This document shows, piece after piece, positions 22,601 to 37,600 of a DNA stretch of 64,000 nucleotides; positions within the stretch are counted from its first letter, which is position 1; each line of letters starts with the position of its first letter. A model generated the notes under the pieces. It saw only the letters and a program-made list of their open reading frames with translations. It searched no databases and was not told the origin of the DNA. Source of the DNA: Molanna angustata (taxonomy: Eukaryota; Arthropoda; Insecta; Trichoptera; Molannidae); the NCBI GenBank assembly GCA_963576475.1, contig OY754990.1, forward strand, positions 248,001 through 312,000. The letters run 5' to 3'. The translations under genes were made by a program, and so were the position numbers.

Positions 22601-25600
22601 GTACTTGAATGCACTACCTACTGAGCTGTATGGTCCCGGGTTTGATTTCCGGTGGAGACGCAGTAGTTTTTAATTTATTGTGTTTTCAGTCTGGATCTGT
22701 GAGACAATAAACATCGCAAGTCTCTGTAATGTGACAACTTGCATGTTATTGGGTGCGTGTTAAATTAATATTTGACATAGTACCAGCTGTTACATATTAC
22801 AATATGACAACTATGATGCCCATAAAAATTGTTATTTTCAATGTTCCAATGCAGATTGAATGTTTAGTTGCCCAACCGTGTGATCTTTTGTTTCCTACAC
22901 ATTTGATCTATACAACTCTATTGTCAATATTCCTCGTACTATTCATGTTGCTGCTTACCTTTTGTTACTGAACATTAACCTTCCAGACGGTGTCCCATCG
23001 TGGCGCTGCGACAGTCAAGCGTTGGACTACCGCAACAACTTCAAGCGCAAGAGAGACGAGCTGACGTCCAAGCTGTACGTCCTCTTCAACTCAGAGGTCT
23101 ACTCCAACCGGCTGGATTCCAAGATGCCCATCAAGTGGAGCACCAGCCTCACAACGACGGCCGGGTTAGTTTTATTATTACTATCAAACAGACAGCAGGC
23201 AGCTATTGTAGCAGACAGACAGACTTGTATGTACTGCAGATAGAACTGATGACTGGAAGCAGTTGACAAGAAATGTGCTGAAAAAACAGTAATAATTGGT
23301 TGGCTTATATCCATACATAGGTATAGATGAATCAAATAATAAATTGACTTCATTTCTAACTTAATTGTACCTGAAAATTTGTTAAATTTACCTTATTTTT
23401 AGAATCATTATTGTATGTATGTGTTGTATTGGTTATGGCTACTATAGTTACTATTCCTATCGGACGTCCTAAAACAGGTTCACCTAGTTGGGCGTCCAAC
23501 GTGTCAATATACAGCGTACAACTAGGACAAATTTACACGTACCTACTTTGTTAATGTACTAATATATTTTGTTGTTATAATTCTTGTTATGTTACTTACA
23601 TTGTTTTACGTCTAATAATAATATGTAAAAATAAATGTATATTTGATTACGAAAGTTCAAGGGATTTGTTTAAAATAAGAATATTTAAGAATTATTTTAT
23701 GAAGTCTAGCGATTTCAAGTTACAAACTGCAAAATGAATATTACCAATGTGATAATGTTATATTACAGGCGAGCTTACAACAAGCTGGTGCGATCCAAGA
23801 CCTCCGAGTCGGGCCACGGCAAGAGCTCCTTTGTGGAGATCTCCTGTAAGGTAGTGGACACGGCCCAGAGACTGAGAGACACCCTCGCACACGAGCTGTG
23901 CCATGTGGCTGCGTGGATGCTGGACGGGCAGCTCAAAGACGGACACGGACCGTACTGGAAGGCTTGGTTAATTGTTCTTTCCTTAATATTCTCATACTTA
24001 TGTACATAACTTCATTGTACATATCGCGGGCGTCAAGCCAATAGGGCATATCTGCAAAAATGCGTTTTTTCGTTTTTTATGCCAAACAATACTTTATTAA
24101 GACCTCCACCGTCTGTAAAAAATCACGGCTTTCCGTTGCGTATTTTTCCAGATTTAAAAAAATAATTTTGGGCGTATGCTATGGCATAGGTGAATTTGTC
24201 GAGCCAGAAGGGCGTATAAAGGCCCCCATTCACGATTGTGCCATCCTTTCAAATGGCTTGCCATCACTCCAAAATGCGCTCGTGAATGTCAAAACCCACG
24301 CAGCCCAATTGGCCTGACACACCAAAATGGAATTCCAAACGATCAAAACTCCATAGTACTGCGAAAAACCGCGCGGCGCGTCCTGCCGGTACGGCATGCT
24401 CGTGAGTGTGAAAACCAGCGGTACATTGCGCCATCTCATTGCGCCGAGCTGTTTGTCACTCTCGTGAATGCAAAAATACAACATTTTCTCTTTGTTTTTT
24501 TCTTTTTATATATAAACAAACCACTATATAGCAGATGTATAAAACTCATCAAAATTATAACTCATTTTTACTTGAAAATTAAAAAAAAAAATAGAACTTA
24601 TTAATGCGAAAGCGCCGACCACTTGCGTATACTAATTTTGATGGCTCGATGGCACGCCCGTGAGTGTAATGAAAATTTTACAATGCTCCAAATGAATCCG
24701 GTACATATGGAGCGACGCCGAATGACACGATCGTGAATGGGCTGCTTTAGGCTCTTACGAGACACCTAAAATGAATTATAATTGAACGGAAGCACTATTC
24801 TAAGTTAATTTAGATGAGTAGTGAGAGAGCGGTTAGTCCAGTGTCCAATGGTTGCAAGTTTTAATGGACTGCCACTACTTACAACAAGTACATATTCATT
24901 CTTGTAAAAATACACGAAACACGAATGAGATATCTTACCAAAGTAGTCGCTCTAAGATAAAATAATAAGATAAGATGCGGTGAGTAGGTACATTGGTCGC
25001 AAGTACATCTTGTTGTGCAATTTGCTCTAGGACGAGGTCAGTAACCTACCAGAACATTGACATCAATACAATTTTAAGAGGTAATTTTCTAGGGAGGAAC
25101 GTTCGAGAACCATCATAGACGTTGATCTGGCACGTACTCATTTAATACTACCTCCCTGAGGGTATAAAAGTTGTCATTTGGAAGTAGTTCAATTTTTAAT
25201 CATATTTATTTGTTCTTTATTTAATGTCAAAGTTTGTATTGTGATACATAATTATATTTAATTGTAAATCTACATATTACATATAATCTATGTAAGTAAC
25301 CAAGTCTTAATAATTTCAAAGTTTTTTTCGTTAACACAGTGGAAGTTTATAATTATAATTTTAAATATTTATAAAAATAAATAAAACATATAGTTTTAAT
25401 CCACATGAGCAGTGATAGCCCAGCGGTAAGGTCGTCGCCTCCCGTGCGTGAGGTTAACGGTTCAAATCTGGGCGGGGCACGCACCTCTGTGTGTGGATTT
25501 TATATCACTAGCTATGTGTAGCCATGATACAATTTGTCTGGTTCCCCTTTCTAAGGGTTACGAAGGTCAGATGGCAGTCCCTTCAATGTAATAACCAGAC

Positions 25601-28600
25601 TCGCCAATTCCAGGATCGTGGTCAAAGCGTACCCCGATAGAAACGGGAATAAAGCGCTAAGGGGAAAGTAAGTAATATAGTTTTAATCCACAAATGAGAG
25701 TTAGAGTTTTAGAGTTTGATTTCTACCTCTGGGGATGCCGGCTGTGTTCAGCGAAAGCGCTTAGGCTCATTTGTAGATGTGTTTTAATTTATTTTTATAA
25801 ATATTTTAATTTATAAGAAAGCCTTTCTATTCTCAATCCTACACTGTACAGTTAGTCTTAACTAAAGATTAAATTAACTATTTTAATAAGCTTTACAGAA
25901 TAGCTTCAAAATAGTGACAGGCTAAATATATTTTAATTTTATGTGAACGTTTCCGTCTCATTGAAATTTCATTGCTTGCATTCAATTATTGTCTTATTGT
26001 AATTTTAGGGTTGCCAAGACGTTGGCGCGTTTTCCTGAATTGGGTAAAATCAGCGTCTGTCATTCTCTCACCATACACTATAAATACACATACAAGTGTG
26101 TTCGCTGCGGATATCAGTAAGTATTTAATTCATTTATCATCAATTATTGTTACCTTACTTTACTTTATGATTAAATGTTGCCATTGTAACATATGAATGT
26201 TTAATTATTATTGAGGTTTATTCGGATTTTGAATCCCATATATGAATCTTATTCATATATTGACTTGATCAAACTACTTTCAGTTACTTTATATGAAAGG
26301 TACCTACCAGGTACGTAGAATAATTGAGTAAAGAGAAATAGAAGATTTCTCACAATATATTAATTACTATACTTTAACTACAAATTTCACAAACACTTGT
26401 GAAATTAACTCGAAAGAAGATAGATTGGCACTGAAGTGTGCGTTGCTTGCGCATTAAGTTAAATAGTTCTGTAGCGCCAAATTATATAAAGTTCGATGCT
26501 CGTTAATTGGTTGCTGGGAGGAGTATGAATTCACCTGACAGGGCAGTCGCAAGGCGCTGTGCTGCCACACCGGTAAACTCAATTATTTTCTACTGTATTT
26601 AGCCAGATCGTATATTTTTATTTTGATACACAGTCAACAGCTATGTACATTTTTTTTTTATATATAGAATTACATATAAATAGAGCCAATTATATATAGT
26701 AATTAGTATTAAACACATGTATATACCTACATATAATAATAAGAGAAAAAAATAACTTCAAGAGTACAAAAGAATAAGAATATATTAAACACATGTATAT
26801 ACCTACATATAATAATAAGAGAAAAAAATAACTTCAAGAGTACAAAAGAATAAGAATATATTAAACACATGTATATACCTACATATAATAATAAGAGAAA
26901 AAAATAACTTCAAGAGTACAAAAGAATAAGAATATATTAAACACATGTATATACCTACATATAATAATAAGAGAAAAAAATAACTTCAAGAGTACAAAAG
27001 AATAAGAATATATTAAACACATGTATATACCTACATATAATAATAAGAGAAAAAAATAACTTCAAGAGTACAAAAGAATAAGAATATATTAAACACATGT
27101 ATATACCTACATATAATAATAAGAGAAAGAATAAGAATATATTAAACACATGTATATACCTACATATAATAATAAGAGAAAGAATAAGAATATATTAAAC
27201 ACATGTATATACCTACATATAATAATAAGAGAAAGAATAAGAATATATTAAACACATGTATATACCTACATATAATAATAAGAGAAAGAATAAGAATATA
27301 TTACACATGTATATACCTACATATAATAATAAGAGAAAGAATAAGAATATATTAAACACATGTATATACCTACATATAATAATAAGAGAAAAAAATAACT
27401 TCAAGAGTACAAAAGAATAAGAATATATTAAACACATGTATATACCTACATATAATAATAAGAGAAAGAATAAGAATATATTAAACACATGTATATACCT
27501 ACATATAATAATAAGAGAAAAAAATAACTTCAAGAGTACAAAAGAATAAGAATATATTAAACACATGTATATACCTACATATAATAATAAGAGAAAAAAA
27601 TAACTTCAAGAGTACAAAAGAATAAGAATATATTAAACACATGTATATACCTACATATAATAATAAGAGAAAAAAATAACTTCAAGAGTACAAAAGAATA
27701 AGAATATATTAAACACATGTATATACCTACATATAATAATAAGAGAAAGAATAAGAATATATTAAACACATGTATATACCTACATATAATAATAAGAGAA
27801 AGAATAAGAATATATTAAACACATGTATATACCTACATATAATAATAAGAGAAAGAATAAGAATATATTAAACACATGTATATACCTACATATAATAATA
27901 AGAGAAAGAATAAGAATATATTAAACACATGTATATACCTACATATAATAATAAGAGAAAGAATAAGAATATATTAAACACATGTATATACCTACATATA
28001 ATAATAAGAGAAAGAATAAGAATATATTAAACACATGTATATACCTACATATAATAATAAGAGAAAGAATAAGAATATATTAAACACATGTATATACCTA
28101 CATATAATAATAAGAGAAAGAATAAGAATATATTAAACACATGTATATACCTACATATAATAATAAGAGAAAGAATAAGAATATATTACACATGTATAGC
28201 TACATATAATAATAAGAGAAAGAATAAGAATATATTAAACACATGTATATACCTACATATAATAATAAGAGAAAGAATAAGAATATATTAAACACATGTA
28301 TATACCTACATATAATAATAAGAGAAAAAAATAACTTCAAGAGTACAAAAGAATAAGAATATATTAAACACATGTATATACCTACATATAATAATAAGAG
28401 AAAGAATAAGAATATATTAAACACATGTATAATAATAAGAGAAAGAATAAGAATATATTAAACACATGTATATACCTACATATAATAATAAGAGAAAGAA
28501 TAAGAATATATTAAACACATGTATATACCTACATATAATAATAAGAGAAAGAATAAGAATATATTAAACACATGTATATACCTACATATAATAATAAGAG

Positions 28601-31600
28601 AAAGAATAAGAATATATTAAACACATGTATATACCTACATATAATAATAAGAGAAAGAATAAGAATATATTAAACACATGTATATACCTACATATAATAA
28701 TAAGAGAAAAAAATAACTGCAAGAGTACAAAAGAATAAGAATATATTAAACACATGTATATACCTACATATAATTATAAGAGAAAGAATAAGAATATATT
28801 AAACACATGTATATACCTACATATAATAATAAGAGAAAGAATAAGAATATATTAAACACATGTATATACCTACATATAATAATAAGAGAAAGAATAAGAA
28901 TATATTAAACACATGTATATACCTACATATAATAATAAGAGAAAGAATAAGAATATATTAAACACATGTATATACCTACATATAATAATAAGAGAAAAAA
29001 ATAACTGCAAGAGTACAAAAGAATAAGAATATATTAAACACATGTATATACCTACATATAATAATAAGAGAAAGAATAAGAATATATTTAACACATGTAT
29101 TTAGAAAAATAACTCCAAGAGTACAAAAGAATAAGAATATATTAAACACATGTATATACCTACATATAATAATAAGAGAAAGAATAAGAATATATTAAAC
29201 ACATGTATATACCTACATATAATAATAAGAGAAAGAATAAGAATATATTTAACACATGTATATACCTACATATAATAATAAGAGAAAAAAATAACTGCAA
29301 GAGTACAAAAGAATAAGAATATATTAAACACATGTATATACCTACATATAATAATAAGAGAAAGAATAAGAATATATTAAACACATGTATATACCTACAT
29401 ATAATAATAAGAGAAAGAATAAGAATATATTAAACACATGTATATACCAACATATAATAATAAGAGAAAGAATAAGAATATATTAAACACATGTATATAC
29501 CTACATATAATAATAAGAGAAAGAATAAGAATATATTTAACACATGTATATACCTACATATAATAATAAGAGAAAGAATAAGAATATATTAAACACATGT
29601 ATATACCTACATATAATAATAAGAGAAAAAAATAACTGCAAGAGTACAAAAGAATAAGAATATATTAAACACATGTATATACCTACATATAATAATAAGA
29701 GAAAGAATAAGAATATATTAAACACATGTATATACCTACATATAATAATAAGAGAAAGAATAAGAATATATTAAACACATGTATATACCAACATATAATA
29801 ATAAGAGAAAGAATAAGAATATATTAAACACATGTATATACCTACATATAATAATAAGAGAAAGAATAAGAATATATTAAACACATGTATATACCTACAT
29901 ATAATAATAAGAGAAAGAATAAGAATATATTAAACACATGTATATACCTACATATAATAATAAGAGAAAGAATAAGAATATATTAAACACATGTATATAC
30001 CTACAATAATAATTAGAGAAAAAAATAACTGCAAGAGTACAAAAGAATAAGAATATATTAAACACATGTATATACCTACATATAATAATAAGAGAAAGAA
30101 TAAGAATATATTAAACACATGTATATACCTACATATAATAATAAGAGAAAAAAATAACAGCAAGAGTACAAAAGAATAAGAATATATTAAACACATGTAT
30201 ATATCTACATATAATAATAAGAGAAAGAATAAGAATATATTAAACACATGTATATACCTACATATAATAATAAGAGAAAAAAATAACTGCAAGAGTACAA
30301 AAGAATAAGAATATATTAAACACATGTATATACCTACATATAATAATAAGAGAAAGAATAAGAATATATTAAACACATGTATATACCTACATATAATAAT
30401 AAGAGAAAGAATAAGAATATATTAAACACATGTATATACCTACATATAATAATAAGAGAAAAAAATAACTGCAAGAGTACAAAAGAATAAGAATATATTA
30501 AACACATGTATATACCTACATATAATAATAAGAGAAAGAATAAGAATATATTAAACACATGTATATACCTACATATAATAATAAGAGAAAAAAATAACTG
30601 CAAGAGTACAAAAGAATAAGAATATATTAAACACATGTATATACCTACATATAATAATAAGAGAAAGAATAAGAATATATTAAACACATGTATATACCTA
30701 CATATAATAATAAGAGAAAAAAATAACTGCAAGAGTACAAAAGAATAAGAATATATTAAACACATGTATATACCTACATATAATAATAAGAGAAAGAATA
30801 AGAATATATTAAACACATGTATATACCTACATATAATAATAAGAGAAAAAAATAACTGCAAGAGTACAAAAGAATAAGAATATATTAAACACATGTATAT
30901 ACCTACATATAATAATAAGAGAAAGAATAAGAATATATTAAACACATGTATATACCTACATATAATAATAAGAGAAAAAAATAACTGCAAGAGTACAAAA
31001 GAATAAGAATATATTAAACACATGTATATACCTACATATAATAATAAGAGAAAAAAATAACTGCAAGAGTACAAAAGAATAAGAATATATTAAACACATG
31101 TATATACCTACATATAATAATAAGAGAAAGAATAAGAATATATTAAACACATGTATATACCTACATATAATAATAAGAGAAAGAATAAGAATATATTAAA
31201 CACATGTATATACCTACATATAATAATAAGAGAAAGAATAAGAATATATTAAACACATGTATATACCTACATATAATAATAAGAGAAAAAAATAACTGCA
31301 AGAGTACAAAAGAATAAGAATATATTAAACACATGTATATACCTACATATAATAATAAGAGAAAGAATAAGAATATATTAAACACATGTATATACCTACA
31401 TATAATAATAAGAGAAAAAAATAACTGCAAGAGTACAAAAGAATAAGAATATATTAAACACATGTATATACCTACATATAATAATAAGAGAAAGAATAAG
31501 AATATATTAAACACATGTATATACCTACATATAATAATAAGAGAAAGAATAAGAATATATTAAACACATGTATATACCTACATATAATAATAAGAGAAAG

Positions 31601-34600
31601 AATAAGAATATATTAAACACATGTATATACCTACATATAATAATAAGAGAAAGAATAAGAATATATTAAACACATGTATATACCTACATATAATAATAAG
31701 AGAAAGAATAAGAATATATTAAACACATGTATATACCTACATATAATAATAAGAGAAAGAATAAGAATATATTAAACACATGTATATACCTACATATAAT
31801 AATAAGAGAAAGAATAAGAATATATTAAACACATGTATATACCTACATATAATAATAAGAGAAAGAATAAGAATATATTAAACACATGTATATACCTACA
31901 TATAATAATAAGAGAAAGAATAAGAATATATTAAACACATGTATATACCTACATATAATAATAAGAGAAAGAATAAGAATATATTAAACACATGTATATA
32001 CCTACATATAATAATAAGAGAAAGAATAAGAATATATTAAACACATGTATATACCTACATATAATAATAAGAGAAAGAATAAGAATATATTAAACACATG
32101 TATATACCTACATATAATAATAAGAGAAAGAATAAGAATATATTAAACACATGTATATACCTACATATAATAATAAGAGAAAGAATAAGAATATATTAAA
32201 CACATGTATATACCTACATATAATAATAAGAGAAAGAATAAGAATATATTAAACACATGTATATACCTACATATAATAATAAGAGAAAGAATAAGAATAT
32301 ATTAAACACATGTATATACCTACATATAATAATAAGAGAAAGAATAAGAATATATTAAACACATGTATATACCTACATATAATAATAAGAGAAAGAATAA
32401 GAATATATTAAACACATGTATATACCTACATATAATAATAAGAGAAAGAATAAGAATATATTAAACACATGTATATACCTACATATAATAATAAGAGAAA
32501 GAATAAGAATATATTAAACACATGTATATACCTACATATAATAATAAGAGAAAGAATAAGAATATATTAAACACATGTATATACCTACATATAATAATAA
32601 GAGAAAGAATAAGAATATATTAAACACATGTATATACCTACATATAATAATAAGAGAAAGAATAAGAATATATTAAACACATGTATATACCTACATATAA
32701 TAATAAGAGAAAGAATAAGAATATATTAAACACATGTATATACCTACATATAATAATAAGAGAAAGAATAAGAATATATTAAACACATGTATATACCTAC
32801 ATATAATAATAAGAGAAAGAATAAGAATATATTAAACACATGTATATACCTACATATAATAATAAGAGAAAGAATAAGAATATATTAAACACATGTATAT
32901 ACCTACATATAATAATAAGAGAAAGAATAAGAATATATTAAACACATGTATATACCTACATATAATAATAAGAGAAAGAATAAGAATATATTAAACACAT
33001 GTATATACCTACATATAATAATAAGAGAAAGAATAAGAATATATTAAACACATGTATATACCTACATATAATAATAAGAGAAAGAATAAGAATATATTAA
33101 ACACATGTATATACCTACATATAATAATAAGAGAAAGAATAAGAATATATTAAACACATGTATATACCTACATATAATAATAAGAGAAAGAATAAGAATA
33201 TATTAAACACATGTATATACCTACATATAATAATAAGAGAAAGAATAAGAATATATTAAACACATGTATATACCTACATATAATAATAAGAGAAAGAATA
33301 AGAATATATTAAACACATGTATATACCTACATATAATAATAAGAGAAAGAATAAGAATATATTAAACACATGTATATACCTACATATAATAATAAGAGAA
33401 AGAATAAGAATATATTAAACACATGTATATACCTACATATAATAATAAGAGAAAGAATAAGAATATATTAAACACATGTATATACCTACATATAATAATA
33501 AGAGAAAGAATAAGAATATATTAAACACATGTATATACCTACATATAATAATAAGAGAAAGAATAAGAATATATTAAACACATGTATATACCTACATATA
33601 ATAATAAGAGAAAGAATAAGAATATATTAAACACATGTATATACCTACATATAATAATAAGAGAAAGAATAAGAATATATTAAACACATGTATATACCTA
33701 CATATAATAATAAGAGAAAGAATAAGAATATATTAAACACATGTATATACCTACATATAATAATAAGAGAAAGAATAAGAATATATTAAACACATGTATA
33801 TACCTACATATAATAATAAGAGAAAGAATAAGAATATATTAAACACATGTATATACCTACATATAATAATAAGAGAAAGAATAAGAATATATTAAACACA
33901 TGTATATACCTACATATAATAATAAGAGAAAGAATAAGAATATATTAAACACATGTATATACCTACATATAATAATAAGAGAAAGAATAAGAATATATTA
34001 AACACATGTATATACCTACATATAATAATAAGAGAAAGAATAAGAATATATTAAACACATGTATATACCTACATATAATAATAAGAGAAAGAATAAGAAT
34101 ATATTAAACACATTGATGCAGGTATAATATTTGGTGGTACCCTGGTGACATCAATTGTCTTCCCTAACAATAGCCCCGACTATAATTTTTAAACATTTTT
34201 TTATTGTTATTAACCTTGGCCTTCGTAAATATTTTAAAATATATTAATTCTGTTGTTGGTTCAGGTATTTTCGGTTTTAACGTTCATAATTGTATTCTTT
34301 TAATCTGTACCCAGTTCGAAAACACAATACATCACCATCATATAAAATAACCTTTTTTCAATACCGCGCAAAGACCATTTATTTGGGTTCTGCAATAAAA
34401 CATGGTCAGCAACTAATTGTCTCAGAGATTTGGATTTTTCCGCACTTAAATATTTCAATGTTTATTATTCAAATATAGATTCAGGCTACCTGAAAAAAAT
34501 CGAACCCTTTTTAATCCTCATCGATCGTTATGTAAATCCCAGCCGACGGTGCTTTCAGATGTTTTAAATCCGGTTTCAAATAATCAACATAAATAGTTTC

Positions 34601-37600
34601 AGTTTTACATTTCCGTTAATTTTATGTTTCTTTTCTCAATTGTTGCTCTAACGTCGTATTGTCCTCTAGCGAGATACACGGAGGTTGATTTTGCGCAATC
34701 CAGGTCTAGCCACCGACGAATTCACTGATGCCGTATTGCTCATAATTCCCGGGGTGGATCTGGTTGCCGAAAGAAACAAACGTGTAATTCGCGAAAGGAT
34801 ATATTCGCGTTAGGCAATTTTACTTTTCAATGAAAATTTTTACAATGTACACGCCGGACACGTGACTTTTGATAAACGTCATATATCGCGCGTTAGGGGC
34901 CTTAATACAGCTCTCGCGAGTATGAGTTTTGAGAAATCCGTGTCTGACGCTCGTCATTGTAAATTACTTCAAGACAGTTACGAAAACATTATTTTTTTCC
35001 ATTTTGGTTGTATCTCGCGCGTCACTTCCGATAAATGTCACACATCGCGCAATAGTGCTTTCATACAGCCCTCGCGAGTGTGAATTTTGACGGAATTGCG
35101 CGTGTGATACTTCTCAATATAATTTCACTTCAAAATAAACAGTTTAAACACTGAAAACACTGTCACCGATAGTACCAGCTAAAATGTTACGTGGCCAGGG
35201 TTAATTAGCTTAATTAGAGTAAATGTATTTATGTTAGTCTCGATCCCACGCAGAATGCAAATTATGTAATTGTAAATTTTAAAATATTACTTAAGTTAGT
35301 GTGCACAAATAATTTGCGTGCCAATAGTTTTGAATATTGTATACCCCTGTATACCCCCTCTCTTCGAGACAGGGGTACCTTTATTATATAAGGTAGAATC
35401 CTACTACCTGGACAGTGAGAATCAGTAAGAGTTAGTTAGTTAGTCAGTAAGGATCGGTAAACAGTCAGTAGCAAGTCTAGTTGAAACAAAGTCGAAGTAT
35501 TTAGTGGGCCTGAGGGACGTGTGAGGCGGTCAGGGCTTACGCCCTGGCCGCCGTCTTCAAAGTTTTAAGTTAAAGACCAAAGTTATTTTTAAAAGAACAT
35601 TAACATTTTTTTTAAAAGGAATCAGTGAGTCGAATCTACGTAATAATCGTTCGGTAGCTATTAAAGTTTAATAATTTTTTTTAGTAACAAGAGTTCAAGT
35701 TAAATCAATAACTAGTCTCGCCTACGGGCCTTGGCAAGACCAAGTTGACTTCGTTGATATCGAAAATTCTATTCACCATTCATCTGACCCAGGAGGCAGT
35801 GTGGGAATAAGAAAAGACTAAATATAGTCACCCATCCATCTGACCAAATGGCAGTGTGGGGACGTATTTAGGGCTTACGAGCCTAATCGACAAGGATATT
35901 AATTTAATTAAGAATGAATTAGAAGTAAATTCAAAAATATATCCAGCGCCGAACGATAATAAGTGGACATCACGCACCGAAGAACACGGAACGAGCCAAC
36001 GCGATCTTCCAGGAGATTGCGCAGAACGAGCGCCCAGCGTTATCGCGAACCGCGAAACGTTGCGGGCGCCTAGACAATAACAGTCGCACCGCGAACTTAA
36101 CTTTGACCTCTGCAAACAAGGTACAGTGAATTTTAATAACAAGTGAAAAACAAATAGAACTTCAAGTGAAAATCAACGAACATTTTATTTTTAAAAAAAC
36201 TATATAATCGTAGTGTAACCCATGTATTATGTTCCTTTTGTAGCGTCATGGCCATGTCTACGCACCATTTGTATAATTTATTGTTTTTTTTTATGTATTC
36301 TGCGATTGGGATCGCATCCGCAAATTTATTGTATTTTGTAGTATGTTTTTTGTATGCCTATTTTATCTCAATTTGAATTTTGATTTAAAAACTATAATTA
36401 AACAGAAACGAGAGAAATAACTTAAAATTTCTTTTATTACTGGAGTGAGCCCTTGTCATTACGATACGGCACGGTGAGAAGGTGGAAGCGTCAGGATCTT
36501 GTACTCTCCGCTTGCGAGAGAGTCAAATCTGGAAGGCGACTTCTACCTTAATTTTAACCCCCCGGTATCAACATGTATATACCTACATATAATAATAAGA
36601 GAAAGAATAAGAATATATTAAACACATGTATATACCTACATATAATAATAAGAGAAAAAAATAACTGCAAGAGTACAAAAGAATAAGAATATATTAAACA
36701 CATGTATATACCTACATATAATAATAAGAGAAAGAATAAGAATATATTAAACACATGTATATACCTACATATAATAATAAGAGAAAAAAATAACTGCAAG
36801 AGTACAAAAGAATAAGAATATATTAAACACATGTATATACCTACATATAATAATAAGAGAAAGAATAAGAATATATTAAACACATGTATATACCTACATA
36901 TAATAATAAGAGAAAGAATAAGAATATATTAAACACATGTATATACCTACATATAATAATAAGAGAAAGAATAAGAATATATTAAACACATGTATATACC
37001 TACATATAATAATAAGAGAAAGAATAAGAATATATTAAACACATGTATATACCTACATATAATAATAAGAGAAAGAATAAGAATATATTAAACACATGTA
37101 TATACCTACATATAATAATAAGAGAAAAAAATAACTGCAAGAGTACAAAAGAATAAGAATATATTAAACACATGTATATACCTACATATAATAATAAGAG
37201 AAAGAATAAGAATATATTAAACACATGTATATACCTACATATAATAATAAGAGAAAAAAATAACTGCAAGAGTACAAAAGAATAAGAATATATTAAACAC
37301 ATGTATATACCTACATATAATAATAAGAGAAAAAATAAGAATATATTAAACACATGTATATACCTACATATAATAATAAGAGAAAGAATAAGAATATATT
37401 AAACACATGTATATACCTACATATAATAATAAGAGAAAAAAATAACTGCAAGAGTACAAAAGAATAAGAATATATTAAACACATGTATATACCTACATAT
37501 AATAATAAGAGAAAAAAATAACTGCAAGAGTACAAAAGAATAAGAATATATTAAACACATGTATATACCTACATATAATAATAAGAGAAAGAATAAGAAT

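Larger units (their letters stand above)
20546..22986 (+). other. GCNA intron 2
   Basis: GT-AG intron of 2,441 bp, mostly occupied by an antisense LINE followed by two SINE-like pieces. Confidence 0.85.
23967..26008 (+). other. GCNA intron 4
   Basis: GT-AG intron of 2,042 bp holding a MITE-like element, an LTR-like promoter fragment and a SINE. Confidence 0.85.
34114..36570 (+). mobile_element. Solo-LTR-like insertion (2,457 bp) inside the minisatellite
   Basis: It begins TGATGCAGG and ends CCGGTATCA, so it has TG...CA ends with short inverted termini (TGAT/ATCA). It is flanked by ACAT at 34,110-34,113 and 36,571-36,574; deleting it plus one ACAT restores a minisatellite unit exactly. There is no coding sequence. 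Promoter-like features include TATATAAGG at about 35,387, a GC-rich hairpin at 35,525-35,552 and a diverged tandem duplication upstream. The interpretation as a long solo LTR, or a non-coding LTR derivative, is inference from ends and target duplication. Orientation is given by the TATA box. Confidence 0.7.

Noticed and set aside
24236..24604. 122-codon ORF in GCNA intron 4
   Set aside because: It falls inside the MITE; no homology, and repeated CTCGTGAATG motifs explain its composition.
25404..25480. tRNA gene
   Set aside because: Box A and B are present, but the stem pattern is not that of a full cloverleaf and a SINE body follows.
26707..34113. CRISPR array
   Set aside because: Units are contiguous with no unique spacers, the genome is eukaryotic, and no cas genes are present.
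35828..36142. 104-codon ORF in the LTR-like element
   Set aside because: Overlaps on both strands without motif; the region is a non-coding LTR-like leader.
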